From NCBI RefSeq assembly GCF_018380615.1, contig NZ_JAGYVZ010000004.1, forward strand, positions 124,001-188,000: a DNA stretch of 64,000 nt. Reading direction: 5' to 3'. The position numbers and the translations under genes were made by a program. This DNA is from Flavobacterium psychroterrae (GTDB taxonomy: Bacteria > Bacteroidota > Bacteroidia > Flavobacteriales > Flavobacteriaceae). Positions 1 to 7,996 of this stretch are shown here, piece after piece; positions within the stretch are counted from its first letter, which is position 1, and every line of letters begins with the position of its first letter. The notes below the pieces were generated by a model. The model did no database searches. It had not been told where the DNA came from and was given only the letters and a program-made list of their open reading frames with translations.

Positions 1-963
1 CCAACGTTTAATATTACCTACAAACCTTTTTAGATGATCCTCATTCAGGAATATATTTGTCCAATATTCAAATCTATCACATTGAATACTTATATAGTAA
101 ATCATAATAGCAAGGCAGGCATAGGGCAATAAGTTTTTTTCTTCTTCTGATATTTTAGTCTCGCTTTCATAACCTTTTAAGAAGCTCTCAGCTTTAACTG
201 AATAGTCATTTTCATTCAGATTAGTCAAAAAAAGTTGATATAAAAAATACGAAATATCAAGACATAAACAACCATTACCACAAAAGTCAAAATCAAAAAA
301 AGTTACTTCCTTCTCTCTATCAATGTGCATATTGTCAAACCAAACATCTAGATGGACAGCTCCGGATCTTATTTGTTTTTCATTCAAATTATTAAATTTA
401 GTTTTAAGGAAGTTTGACAAACTTTCTAAAAATTGAACTTCATCAGATGTACCCTTAAAAAAGAGATTTGTCCTTATCAGAGACTCATCTAGTAAAGTTT
501 GTATATTATAATTTATCCTGTTTAAAGTAAAATTTTCCGCTGCTTGATGAACTTTAGCTAATCCTTTGCCTATATAGAAGCTTGTATCAGCAGTGAATCT
601 TGCTGTTTTTAAACCCTTCGCGTACGAAAATAATACACCATACCTTTTTCCTTCAGGGGCGTCAAATTCCTGAACTAATTCATCCGATATATCTGTTATT
701 GGATACGCTACCGGAGTATTACTATTTTTTAAATGCAATAAAAATCTTAATTCTTCATCTATTTCCAATTTAGTTCTCCAATCATATGTATACACTCTAA
801 AAACATACTTTTTTAAACCATCTGTGACAATATAGAGATGGTTCATTGCTGCTCTGAAAAGCTTACAATCTGCATTTTCACTAAGATCGTATTTATATCG
901 TATGTGGTCAAGGAGTTTATTGGGAGAAAGGGTACTGTTTATAACTTGAAATTCTTGTGCCAT
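1..963 (-). CDS. APH-type phosphotransferase (partial, C-terminus off the window)
   Basis: I translated this frame from the ATG at 963. It stays open for 321 codons and runs off the left edge, so the 3' end is missing. The product has the kinase signature of the aminoglycoside/choline phosphotransferase fold: a Brenner-type HLDVWFDN segment followed by TFFDFDFCGNG, which supply the catalytic Asp, the Asn and the metal-binding Asp. The family phosphorylates small hydroxylated substrates with ATP in the cytoplasm. The substrate cannot be read here. At 321+ residues it is nearly full length for the family. A TACATTTG -7 box lies at 1005-998, about 35 bases upstream of the start. Confidence 0.75.
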   Translation of the reverse strand, partial: MAQEFQVINSTLSPNKLLDHIRYKYDLSENADCKLFRAAMNHLYIVTDGLKKYVFRVYTYDWRTKLEIDEELRFLLHLKNSNTPVAYPITDISDELVQEFDAPEGKRYGVLFSYAKGLKTARFTADTSFYIGKGLAKVHQAAENFTLNRINYNIQTLLDESLIRTNLFFKGTSDEVQFLESLSNFLKTKFNNLNEKQIRSGAVHLDVWFDNMHIDREKEVTFFDFDFCGNGCLCLDISYFLYQLFLTNLNENDYSVKAESFLKGYESETKISEEEKNLLPYACLAIMIYYISIQCDRFEYWTNIFLNEDHLKRFVGNIKRW

Positions 964-997
964 TTTTATATACTCTTATGTTTTTTTTTGAAGAGGG

Positions 998-1028
998 CAA
1001 ATGTATAATACTTTATTCAGAAAAGAAA
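998..1028 (-). promoter_or_regulatory. Promoter of the phosphotransferase gene
   Basis: The minus strand carries TACATTTG (1005-998), a perfect TAnnTTTG Bacteroidota -7 box. A TTTC lies 19 bases upstream (1028-1025) in the position of the -33 TTTG. Confidence 0.55.
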
Positions 1029-1178
1029 TCTTTACTGAATACTTAGATGATACTTACGTTACACTGTCACTTTTAATATGGCTATTATAATAAATACTTT
1101 TCTTCAAAAATTAAAGTTATTTTAAACCTCAAAAAACTTAAAAGTCACGAGATGTTCGACTCTAATCCCTGAAAATCC

Positions 1179-1196
1179 TTAAGAAATTAAGGAGTT
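1179..1196 (+). terminator. Small hairpin, possible terminator
   Basis: A 7-bp stem (TCCTTAA / TTAAGGA) closes a GAAA loop and is followed by a T-rich run. An almost identical hairpin follows the gene ending at 2939. The rest of 1029-1448 holds no gene that I can support. A candidate promoter for the next gene (TTTG at 1302, TATATTTC at 1321) is the only other signal. Confidence 0.4.
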
Positions 1197-1448
1197 TTGT
1201 TATTCTTTATATTTTTCTTTTTGCACTCCTTTGCTATTTGAATCAATCCAAAAAGGATCAATATGATTTTTATGCTATTTTGCTAATTTTGAAATTACGG
1301 TTTTGTAGTTAAATTACCTGTATATTTCGCAATAAATTTTATCTTTAACAAAAACAATTAGTCATAAAATTAACAACCTCGCCAGGCACTGGAAAATTGT
1401 AAGCAATTTTGCAATCAATGATGAATTAAAAAACTATTAAAATATAAA

Positions 1449-2939
1449 ATGACAGAAAACATTAAAAATCGTAAATCAGTAATTCTTCTTTTATTTTTTT
1501 TTATCCAATTAGTTTCACTTTATGGACAATCGCAAAAAGAATATTCAAAAGAGATACTATCAAAAATTGAACAGATTGAAAATAATCTTTCTAGCTGGGT
1601 ACAAATAGAAAATATGACCCAAAAATGGACGTTGCAAGAAAGAATGAAATTTTATCATGCAAACGGAGTGAGCATCGCAGTAATTAAAAACTATAACATT
1701 GAGTGGGCAAAAGGTTACGGATGGGCTGATAGTCTCCAACAAAAGCCTGTTACAACAAAAACCTTATTTCAAGCAGGTTCAAATAGCAAATCTCTAAATG
1801 CCGTAGGTATATTAAAATTGGTTCAAGAAGGAAAATTAAATCTCAATACAGATATAAATGAATACTTAAAAAGATGGAAATTCCCTTATGACACTTTGTC
1901 AAAAGGGAAAAAGATATCTATCGCAAATTTACTAAGCCATACTGCTGGCATTAGTGTACATGGATTTGCTGGATATGAATATGGAGATAAAATACCAACT
2001 CTCGTCCAAATATTAAATGGTGAAAAACCCGCAAATTCAGAAGCAATTCGGTCAATGTATGAGCCATCTCTTAAATTTGAATATTCTGGTGGCGGAACAA
2101 CTATTTCACAATTAATTATAGAAGATGTTACAAAAAAACCTTACGATGAATATATGTGGGAAAATGTATTAAAACCAATGGGAATGACTAATAGTTCTTA
2201 TACTCAGCCGCCAGCATCATCTAAACTAAACTTATTAGCTACAGGTTATTACAATGATGGAAAAGCCGTAAAAGGTAATTATCATATTTATCCGGAAAAA
2301 GCAGCTGCCGGACTTTGGACAAATCCAACAGATTTAGCAAAATATGTAATTGAAACTCAATTGGCTTTAAAAGGAAAATCTCAAAAAGTACTTTCAAAAA
2401 AAATGACTGAATTGAGACTAACACCTTATATTGATAAAAAATCAGCATTAGGAGTCTTTATAATTGAGAAAAATGGAGTTAAAAATTTCGAACATGGGGG
2501 TGTTGACGAAGGATTTGTAAGCCAATATGTAGGAACTCTTGAAGGAGGAAATGGAGTGGTGGTTATGACAAATACATATAATACAGCTTTATTTGATGAA
2601 ATTATCAGAAGTGCTGCGATAGTATACAATTGGAATAATTCTTATACACCAGAAATTAAAAAAGAGATTTACATTAAAAATGCAGATTTACAACCTTACT
2701 TAGGAAGATATGGAAGTGGAAATTATATCTGGTCAATAATTGAAAAAGATAACGGCATTTATTTAAGTATAAATGATAATGAATATTGGGGAACTTGTAT
2801 GTGGAAAATGCACTTCACTAATTATGATGATTTTTTTGTTATGGAAAAAGATAATAAACTTAATTTTATAAAAGATATATCAGGAAAAATTACAGGACTT
2901 AAATGGAATGACGACATATTAAAAAAAGTTATAGAATAA
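1449..2939 (+). CDS. Secreted serine hydrolase (class C beta-lactamase/PBP-like)
   Basis: This 496-aa protein starts with a hydrophobic signal sequence ending near LVSLYGQ, so it is exported. The catalytic SxxK tetrad is SNSK (residues 111-114). A Y-S-G segment (KFEYSGGG) takes the place of the usual Y-x-N, and an HGG motif (FEHGGVDEGF) takes the KTG position. These define the beta-lactamase-related family (PF00144), which includes peptidases, esterases and penicillin-binding proteins as well as true lactamases. A C-terminal tail of about 90 residues follows the catalytic domain. The substrate is unknown. A second family member lies at 7997-9562. Confidence 0.85.
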   Translation: MTENIKNRKSVILLLFFFIQLVSLYGQSQKEYSKEILSKIEQIENNLSSWVQIENMTQKWTLQERMKFYHANGVSIAVIKNYNIEWAKGYGWADSLQQKPVTTKTLFQAGSNSKSLNAVGILKLVQEGKLNLNTDINEYLKRWKFPYDTLSKGKKISIANLLSHTAGISVHGFAGYEYGDKIPTLVQILNGEKPANSEAIRSMYEPSLKFEYSGGGTTISQLIIEDVTKKPYDEYMWENVLKPMGMTNSSYTQPPASSKLNLLATGYYNDGKAVKGNYHIYPEKAAAGLWTNPTDLAKYVIETQLALKGKSQKVLSKKMTELRLTPYIDKKSALGVFIIEKNGVKNFEHGGVDEGFVSQYVGTLEGGNGVVVMTNTYNTALFDEIIRSAAIVYNWNNSYTPEIKKEIYIKNADLQPYLGRYGSGNYIWSIIEKDNGIYLSINDNEYWGTCMWKMHFTNYDDFFVMEKDNKLNFIKDISGKITGLKWNDDILKKVIE

Positions 2940-2998
2940 AAACTGCCTTAAAAATCTACAAAGCGAGATTATTAATTTGTGTAATTGGAATATCGATA

Positions 2999-3025
2999 AA
3001 CTCCTTAAGAAATTGAGGAGTTTTT
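2999..3025 (+). terminator. Terminator after the serine hydrolase
   Basis: An 8-bp stem (CTCCTTAA / TTGAGGAG) with a GAAA loop is followed by TTTTT. It is nearly the same sequence as the hairpin at 1179-1196. Confidence 0.6.
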
Positions 3026-3084
3026 ATATCATTATATTTTTTGTGGGCACGTCTTGATAAGTATTTCAATTCATTTATATAGTT

Positions 3085-3606
3085 TTAACTTGTCAATCTA
3101 AATAAAATAAGATTTATATTATTTCCGACCACATTATCCAATTTTATAAAATTTAATTTTTGAAGAAGTTTAGTTGAGCTTTGATTGTCTTTATGTGTTT
3201 GTGCATCTATCGTTTTTATTCCGAGTGTTGTAATTGCATATTCTAAAACTTTACTGGCAGCTTCAATCATAATTCCTTGACTCTGATATTCGGTACGAAG
3301 CTCATATCCAATTTCACTTGTCTTTAAATTACCTGAAAACTCAAAGAGACAAATTGTACCAATTAATTTATACTCACCAGTCCTTGTAATTGCCCAATAA
3401 AAAAGTGTATCACTTTCATTTTCGATTATGTTATTGATGAATTTTAAGGCATCTTCTAATGTTTTACTTGGTTTTCTGTCGAGAAATTTATTTATTTCTT
3501 TGTCCGAACGCAATTGCAGTATTTCTTCAGAATCCTTTTTTGAAAGTTTCCGAAGTGTAAGCCTTTCGGTCGTCAATATTGGAAAATTTTGCAAGTCTCT
3601 GTTCAT
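3085..3606 (-). CDS. GNAT family N-acetyltransferase (RimJ/RimL type)
   Basis: The protein reads TERLTLRKLSKKDSEEILQL at the N-terminus and has central YELRTEYQSQGIMIEAASKV and DAQTHKDNQSSTKLLQKLNF segments. This is the usual order of the acetyl-CoA-binding motif A and motif B in RimJ/RimL-like acetyltransferases. I place the start at the ATG at 3606 (MNRDLQNFP), because family members begin just before the TERL motif. An upstream in-frame ATG at 3660 would add 18 atypical residues. It probably acetylates a protein N-terminus or a small amine; the substrate is unknown. It stands alone and converges on the upstream serine hydrolase. Confidence 0.75.
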   Translation of the reverse strand: MNRDLQNFPILTTERLTLRKLSKKDSEEILQLRSDKEINKFLDRKPSKTLEDALKFINNIIENESDTLFYWAITRTGEYKLIGTICLFEFSGNLKTSEIGYELRTEYQSQGIMIEAASKVLEYAITTLGIKTIDAQTHKDNQSSTKLLQKLNFIKLDNVVGNNINLILFRLTS

Positions 3607-3858
3607 TTTAAAGTGTTTATTTTTGCTAATAAAATGACTCCGTTCAACTAAAAATAGCATTGATACAACCTTTTATATTGGCTTTGAGTAATAAATGACT
3701 TTTTATAAAGCGAATGTAAGAATTTTTTCTGCGGCTTATTAAATTTTTTAAGATAGAGAATCCTTAAAAACAGATGATGCTCAGAATTTCGAAACATACT
3801 TTTAAATCTCAAATCCACTATCTAGTTTACAAACGAAAAAATATAAATACAGAATTAC

Positions 3859-3889
3859 TTGTATATTGTTGTCGTGTATATTATATTTG
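3859..3889 (+). promoter_or_regulatory. Promoter of the VOC gene at 3914
   Basis: TATATTTG at 3882-3889 is a perfect TAnnTTTG box, with TTG at 3859-3861 20 bases upstream. I see nothing else in the 300 bases between 3607 and 3913. Confidence 0.6.
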
Positions 3890-3913
3890 CGACAATAATT
3901 AAAACTTATAAAA

Positions 3914-4273
3914 ATGAGAGAATTAACATTTGCATCACTTCAAGTAAAAAATCTGGAAGCATCAAAGGACTTTTATCAAAAACAGTTAGGATTTGAGATT
4001 GGAAATGAAAATCCGCAAGCTTGTATCTTTAAATACAATCAGGGAGAAGCAAGTTTTGCTATTCGAACACCTCTTGAACCTATTGAAGGAAAAGAATTGG
4101 GTATTGGCGTGGCTCTTTGGTTTGCCGTTAACGAAAATGTGGACGAACTGAAAGAGAAATTCATATTGAACAGAATAACCACGGCTGGGCCAATTATTGA
4201 AACACCTTTTGGCAGAGCATTTCACGTGAAAGACCTTGACGGTTATAAACTTACATTTCTGGAGTCAAAATAA
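3914..4273 (+). CDS. VOC (glyoxalase/bleomycin-resistance) family protein
   Basis: This single-domain 119-aa protein has the paired beta-alpha-beta-beta-beta layout of the vicinal oxygen chelate fold: LQVKNLEASKDFYQKQLGFE at the start and FHVKDLDGYKLTFLE at the end. Single-copy family members usually dimerise and bind a metal or a small aromatic ligand. No specific reaction can be assigned. It is transcribed in the same direction as the MarR regulator 140 bases downstream and may be part of its stress-response unit; that link is inference. Confidence 0.75.
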   Translation: MRELTFASLQVKNLEASKDFYQKQLGFEIGNENPQACIFKYNQGEASFAIRTPLEPIEGKELGIGVALWFAVNENVDELKEKFILNRITTAGPIIETPFGRAFHVKDLDGYKLTFLESK

Positions 4274-4352
4274 AAGTAAATTATTTACTAATTTAGAAAC
4301 AGATTTTAAAAGAAACAATTTAGTTATTGAAACTACTAAAGATTCCTATGAC

Positions 4353-4360
4353 TATCTTTG
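4353..4360 (+). promoter_or_regulatory. -7 box upstream of the MarR gene
   Basis: TATCTTTG, a perfect TAnnTTTG match, lies 53 bases before the start at 4414. The -33 element is not convincing. Confidence 0.45.
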
Positions 4361-4413
4361 ATTTAATAAACCCGATTTTGATTTAATATTGACAACAATG
4401 CTTCAACATCATT

Positions 4414-4875
4414 ATGCCTAAAGAAATTAATTTTCATTTTAAAAGTCCAAAGGATAGTCCGGGTTATTTACTTGGACAACTTACAATGCTCTGGCAACGC
4501 AGACTTAAAAAAGTTTTAGATCCCTTAGATTTAACGCAAACACAATTTGTATTATTAGCAGCTTTAGGCTGGCTTTCAAAAAAAAGTAACGCTGTAACCC
4601 AAGTTGATATTGCCAACCAAAGTAATGCCGACAGAATGATGGTATCAAAAGTCTTGCGAACGCTTGAAGATAAAGGTTTCATAACCCGACAGGAACATGA
4701 AACGGATACAAGGGCAAAAACAATTCGGTTAACGAATGCAGGAGAAACCGTTTTGCAAAAAGCAATCATGGAAGTTGAAAATGCTGACCTTGATTTCTTT
4801 TCTACGTTAGACGAAAATCTCTCATCTTTCAATTCTAATATGGCAAAACTTATTGAGATCAATAAGACTGAATAA
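4414..4875 (+). CDS. MarR family transcriptional regulator
   Basis: This 153-aa protein has the winged-helix layout of MarR: LTQTQFVLLAALGWL, then VTQVDIANQSNADRMMVSKV as the helix-turn-helix, then LEDKGFITRQEHETDTRAK as the wing. Such proteins act as dimers that repress nearby genes until a small ligand binds. The VOC gene upstream is the nearest same-strand partner. A 14-bp terminator stem follows at 4930-4972. Confidence 0.85.
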   Translation: MPKEINFHFKSPKDSPGYLLGQLTMLWQRRLKKVLDPLDLTQTQFVLLAALGWLSKKSNAVTQVDIANQSNADRMMVSKVLRTLEDKGFITRQEHETDTRAKTIRLTNAGETVLQKAIMEVENADLDFFSTLDENLSSFNSNMAKLIEINKTE

Positions 4876-4929
4876 AAATATTTTAACTAAATTATTTAAC
4901 AATTTTAAATTTTCATTTAGATAAATTTT

Positions 4930-4972
4930 AAAAGTCAAATGCTATATTATTTCAATGCAGTATTTGACTTTT
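4930..4972 (+). terminator. Terminator hairpin after the MarR gene
   Basis: The 14-base arms 4930-4943 and 4959-4972 pair with one mismatch, and the right arm ends in TTTT. The rest of the 335-base gap to 5211 holds only a -7 box at 5056-5063. Confidence 0.55.
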
Positions 4973-5055
4973 AGCTTTTAGAATTGAATAAAACAACAGT
5001 ATTATCCACAATTAAAGGAACTTTTAACTTCACAAACGCTATAATAAATTTTTAC

Positions 5056-5063
5056 TATATTTG
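5056..5063 (+). promoter_or_regulatory. -7 box upstream of the beta-propeller gene
   Basis: TATATTTG is a perfect TAnnTTTG match, followed by a leader of about 145 bases before the ATG at 5212. No clear -33 element is visible. Confidence 0.4.
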
Positions 5064-5211
5064 ACCTACATGTTAGTTTATTTAATGAATTTAAGATATT
5101 TAAAATCAGATCATTAGCTAATATATAAAGAGTATTTTTACTATAAAGAGTTACTTTAAAAAGAGTAATTTCATATTATTAGAAATAAAATAGCAAACCC
5201 AAATTTTAAAA

Positions 5212-6381
5212 ATGAAAAAAAACATAATAACTCTCTTATTTGTATTTACTGTTATAAATATCTTTGGGCAAACGCCAATCGACTCAAAACCAAATGATTT
5301 GGTTGCTCATAAAGTACTGAATCCACTTAAAAAAGTTCCTTTAGATGTGGCATCAATCTTAATGTATGATTATGATGGCTCACTTATATCATTTGATTTA
5401 GAAGCTGAACATATTAATTGGACTGTAAAAGCAACAGATGCTTATACTGAAATGTGCGCCAATCAAATCACGCTACAAGATGGAGTTATATATATTCCTT
5501 TTATTAACGGTGAAATTTTTGCAGTTGACAACCAAACAGGTGAAATTTTCTGGAAATCAAGGTTGGGGAATGTTACAGATCAAATAGTACTGAAAAATCA
5601 AATTCCCGTAATAAATAACGGAAAATTGTATATCACGACTCAAAGTCCTATCAACAACGTTTACGCTCTTAATCTAAAAGATGGCAGTTTAGCCTGGAAA
5701 TATCAGCTCGAATCTTCAAATAATGATAATCCGGTTTTGTTTTTTGACAACAAAATTTTCACACAAAGTGCATCCAGTTTTTATAGTTTAGACGCAAATA
5801 CAGGAAAACTTATTTACCAAAAAACCTTTGAAGAACCTATAACTGGAAAACCTTTAACAGATGGTGAAAATGTATTTGTAGCAAGTGAAAAAAATGTGCT
5901 TTTTGCCTTAAGTCCTAATAAACCAGATATTTTATGGGAATTTAAAGTAGATGAAAATCAGCATTCTATCAAGGAACATATCGTTTGCAAAGACAAAAAA
6001 GTATATTTTGCAGCACAAGGCGAGGAAGTTTCTTCTATATATGCTGTAGATTCTAAAACTGGAACTCAGTTATGGAAAAGGGATTTTAAAGACGACAATC
6101 TTCAATACATCCTTGAGGAAAGTGATAATATTTGGGGATATACCCGTAAAGCAAAACTTTTTCAGATAGACGTAACAAATGGCGAAATAGCTTTCGAGGT
6201 AAAATTAACAACGAAGCCAATCTCAAATATTGAATTTTCGAATGATGATGAATCTTTGTTTTATTATTCAGATGCTGCTTTAATTCAATTCGAATTTAAA
6301 TCAAAAGACGAAAACGAAGTTTATCTTCGAACTTCTATTAAAGACGACGTTTATAGTGCATTTGTAAAGATGATTAGATAA
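5212..6381 (+). CDS. Exported PQQ-like beta-propeller protein
   Basis: The 389-aa product begins with a signal peptide (cleavage expected after NIFGQ). It then shows recurring blades with the pattern 'aromatic-x-LD-x-x-TG-x-x-x-W' (AVDNQTGEIFWKSRLGN, ALNLKDGSLAWKYQ, SLDANTGKLIYQ, AVDSKTGTQLWKRD). These are WD-like PQQ/BamB-type repeats. I see no PQQ-binding enzyme residues, so a binding or scaffold role in the periplasm or at the surface is more likely than catalysis. The gene is monocistronic: a strong terminator follows immediately. Confidence 0.75.
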   Translation: MKKNIITLLFVFTVINIFGQTPIDSKPNDLVAHKVLNPLKKVPLDVASILMYDYDGSLISFDLEAEHINWTVKATDAYTEMCANQITLQDGVIYIPFINGEIFAVDNQTGEIFWKSRLGNVTDQIVLKNQIPVINNGKLYITTQSPINNVYALNLKDGSLAWKYQLESSNNDNPVLFFDNKIFTQSASSFYSLDANTGKLIYQKTFEEPITGKPLTDGENVFVASEKNVLFALSPNKPDILWEFKVDENQHSIKEHIVCKDKKVYFAAQGEEVSSIYAVDSKTGTQLWKRDFKDDNLQYILEESDNIWGYTRKAKLFQIDVTNGEIAFEVKLTTKPISNIEFSNDDESLFYYSDAALIQFEFKSKDENEVYLRTSIKDDVYSAFVKMIR

Positions 6382-6391
6382 CAAAACTAAG

Positions 6392-6417
6392 CCGTTTCAA
6401 CAAGAAACGGTTTTTTT
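6392..6417 (+). terminator. Rho-independent terminator
   Basis: A perfect 7-bp stem (CCGTTTC at 6392-6398 / GAAACGG at 6404-6410) with a 5-base loop is followed by seven T. Confidence 0.85.
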
Positions 6418-6525
6418 ATAGACATTTACTTTTATTAAAGTCTTATCTTAAAAGGTTTTATTGTAAGTAAAATACTAAATTAGCCTGTTTTTTACCAAAA
6501 CAGAAAAGTGTAATGAAATTTTAAA

Positions 6526-6533
6526 TATCTTTG
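6526..6533 (+). promoter_or_regulatory. -7 box directly before the XRE gene (near-leaderless)
   Basis: TATCTTTG ends only four bases before the ATG at 6538. If it is used, the mRNA would start within a base or two of the start codon. Confidence 0.5.
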
Positions 6534-6537
6534 AATT

Positions 6538-6924
6538 ATGAGCACAGCAACAAAACCAAAACACATTGGCAGAAATATAAGCCGAATCAGAGAACTTCGT
6601 GGTATGAAGCAAGAAACACTTGCAGAAGCAATTGGCATAAGTCAACAAACTATTTCTGCAATCGAAAATAGTGAAACTATTGATGAAGTAAAACTTAATA
6701 TGATTGCTGAAGTATTAGGAATTTCGGTTGAAGCTATAAAAAACTATAGTGATGAAGCTGTTTTTAATATCATCAGTAATACTTTCTCAGATAACAGTTC
6801 AAATAACAATAATTATCAATGTTCAATTAATCCATTAGATAAAATTCTTGAATTATACGAACGTTTATTGCAATCTGAAAAAGAAAAAAATGAATATTTA
6901 GAAAAGTTATTAAAAGAAAAATAA
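6538..6924 (+). CDS. XRE family HTH regulator with C-terminal coiled coil
   Basis: Residues of about 10-65 form a Cro/C1 helix-turn-helix (NISRIRELRGMKQETLAEAI ... ISQQTISAIENS). An Asn-rich linker follows, then the tail INPLDKILELYERLLQSEKE, which looks like a short coiled coil for oligomerisation. The same domain order and tail motif occur in the regulator at 42025-42420 beside the prophage, so the two are paralogs. The promoter lies almost on top of the start codon. A strong terminator follows. Confidence 0.85.
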   Translation: MSTATKPKHIGRNISRIRELRGMKQETLAEAIGISQQTISAIENSETIDEVKLNMIAEVLGISVEAIKNYSDEAVFNIISNTFSDNSSNNNNYQCSINPLDKILELYERLLQSEKEKNEYLEKLLKEK

Positions 6925-6940
6925 TCTTTTAAAATCATAA

Positions 6941-6970
6941 AAAAACTCCATCAGAAATAATGGAGTTTTT
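6941..6970 (+). terminator. Rho-independent terminator
   Basis: The 11-bp perfect stem AAAAACTCCAT (6941-6951) / ATGGAGTTTTT (6960-6970) has an 8-base loop and continues into TT. Confidence 0.85.
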
Positions 6971-7040
6971 TTATGATTTAATTATTTTGCTATTGCAATA
7001 AAAGACTTCATTGCTATAAAACAAGTTACAAAATTCAAGT

Positions 7041-7877
7041 ATGCATACACTTACAGAATATCTTGAAGATTTAAAATATAATAGTCCTATAATTAAAAGA
7101 ATATTTGTTGAACTTTTACTTGCTGAACTCGTCAATGAAAATTATCCTGAAATTAGCGATAAGGATAATCTAAATAAATTAAATTTTATAAGTGAATTTA
7201 TTCCTATCTATTTAGATATCAAAAATCAAAAATTTGAATCAATACTAAATATTGAAATTTTGCTTCACAAATATTATGAAAAATCATTGAGTTTTAAAAC
7301 GATTATTGAGTCAATATTTGTAAAGACATTTGAGAAATTAGGTAAAACAAAAATTCCGTGGGATAACGAACTAGATGTAGAACCTATTGATAGATTTATT
7401 AAAATTCAGGATATAATTCCATTTAATTTTCCTTTAAATATTGATTCTTTGAAAAGAGAAAGATATTCTGGTTTATCAGACAAAAGATTCAGTGAATTAA
7501 AACAAGAATTTACTTCATTACTTTTAGAAAAAAACAATCCAAATATTATTTCTGTTGGTATTTTAAATAGTTATGCAAATATAAATTTGCCTAAAGTTTA
7601 TGATATCATTTTTGATACGAGAGATTTATCAAAATTTATAGAACAAAAAACAATCGTAAAATGGGCTATAAATTACAGGGATATTTTCCATACAGATTTA
7701 TGGCGAGGACATCACTCGCATTGTCTGATTGAAATTATTGGTGAGATTCCTGAAATATTTAGTGAGTTACCTCAAAATGATGGAGTGATGACATTACATA
7801 AAGGGATTGGACTTTGTACAAAATATGATTGGCAATTTATAAAAGAAAGTAATGCATACAAATCAATTTTTCGTTAA
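7041..7877 (+). CDS. Conserved protein of unknown function
   Basis: I do not recognise this 278-aa protein. It is predicted cytoplasmic: no signal peptide and no membrane segment. The first 120 residues are helix-rich with many Ile, Leu and Glu. The C-terminal third has a cluster of aromatic and His residues (YRDIFHTDLWRGHHSHCLIE) that could bind a metal or ligand. Codon and base use match the neighbours. It follows the XRE regulator after a terminator, so the two are probably transcribed separately. Confidence 0.6.
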   Translation: MHTLTEYLEDLKYNSPIIKRIFVELLLAELVNENYPEISDKDNLNKLNFISEFIPIYLDIKNQKFESILNIEILLHKYYEKSLSFKTIIESIFVKTFEKLGKTKIPWDNELDVEPIDRFIKIQDIIPFNFPLNIDSLKRERYSGLSDKRFSELKQEFTSLLLEKNNPNIISVGILNSYANINLPKVYDIIFDTRDLSKFIEQKTIVKWAINYRDIFHTDLWRGHHSHCLIEIIGEIPEIFSELPQNDGVMTLHKGIGLCTKYDWQFIKESNAYKSIFR

Positions 7878-7931
7878 ACTTTTAGATATTGAAAAAACAA
7901 TCATTCGCAAACAGATTTATTAAAAAGAAAG

Positions 7932-7959
7932 AAAACTCCATTATTTCTAATGAAGTTTT
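7932..7959. terminator. Bidirectional terminator between convergent genes
   Basis: The 12-base arms AAAACTCCATTA and TAATGAAGTTTT pair with one mismatch around TTTC. It lies between the plus-strand gene ending at 7877 and the minus-strand gene ending at 7997. Confidence 0.6.
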
Positions 7960-7996
7960 AGTTTATTTTACAAAAATGTCTTTATTTGATCTAATC

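Noticed and set aside
1141..1175. A tRNA T-arm-like GTTCGACTC sequence upstream of the hairpin at 1179
   Set aside because: Only three stem pairs form and there is no D arm, anticodon arm or acceptor partner upstream, so it is not a tRNA gene.
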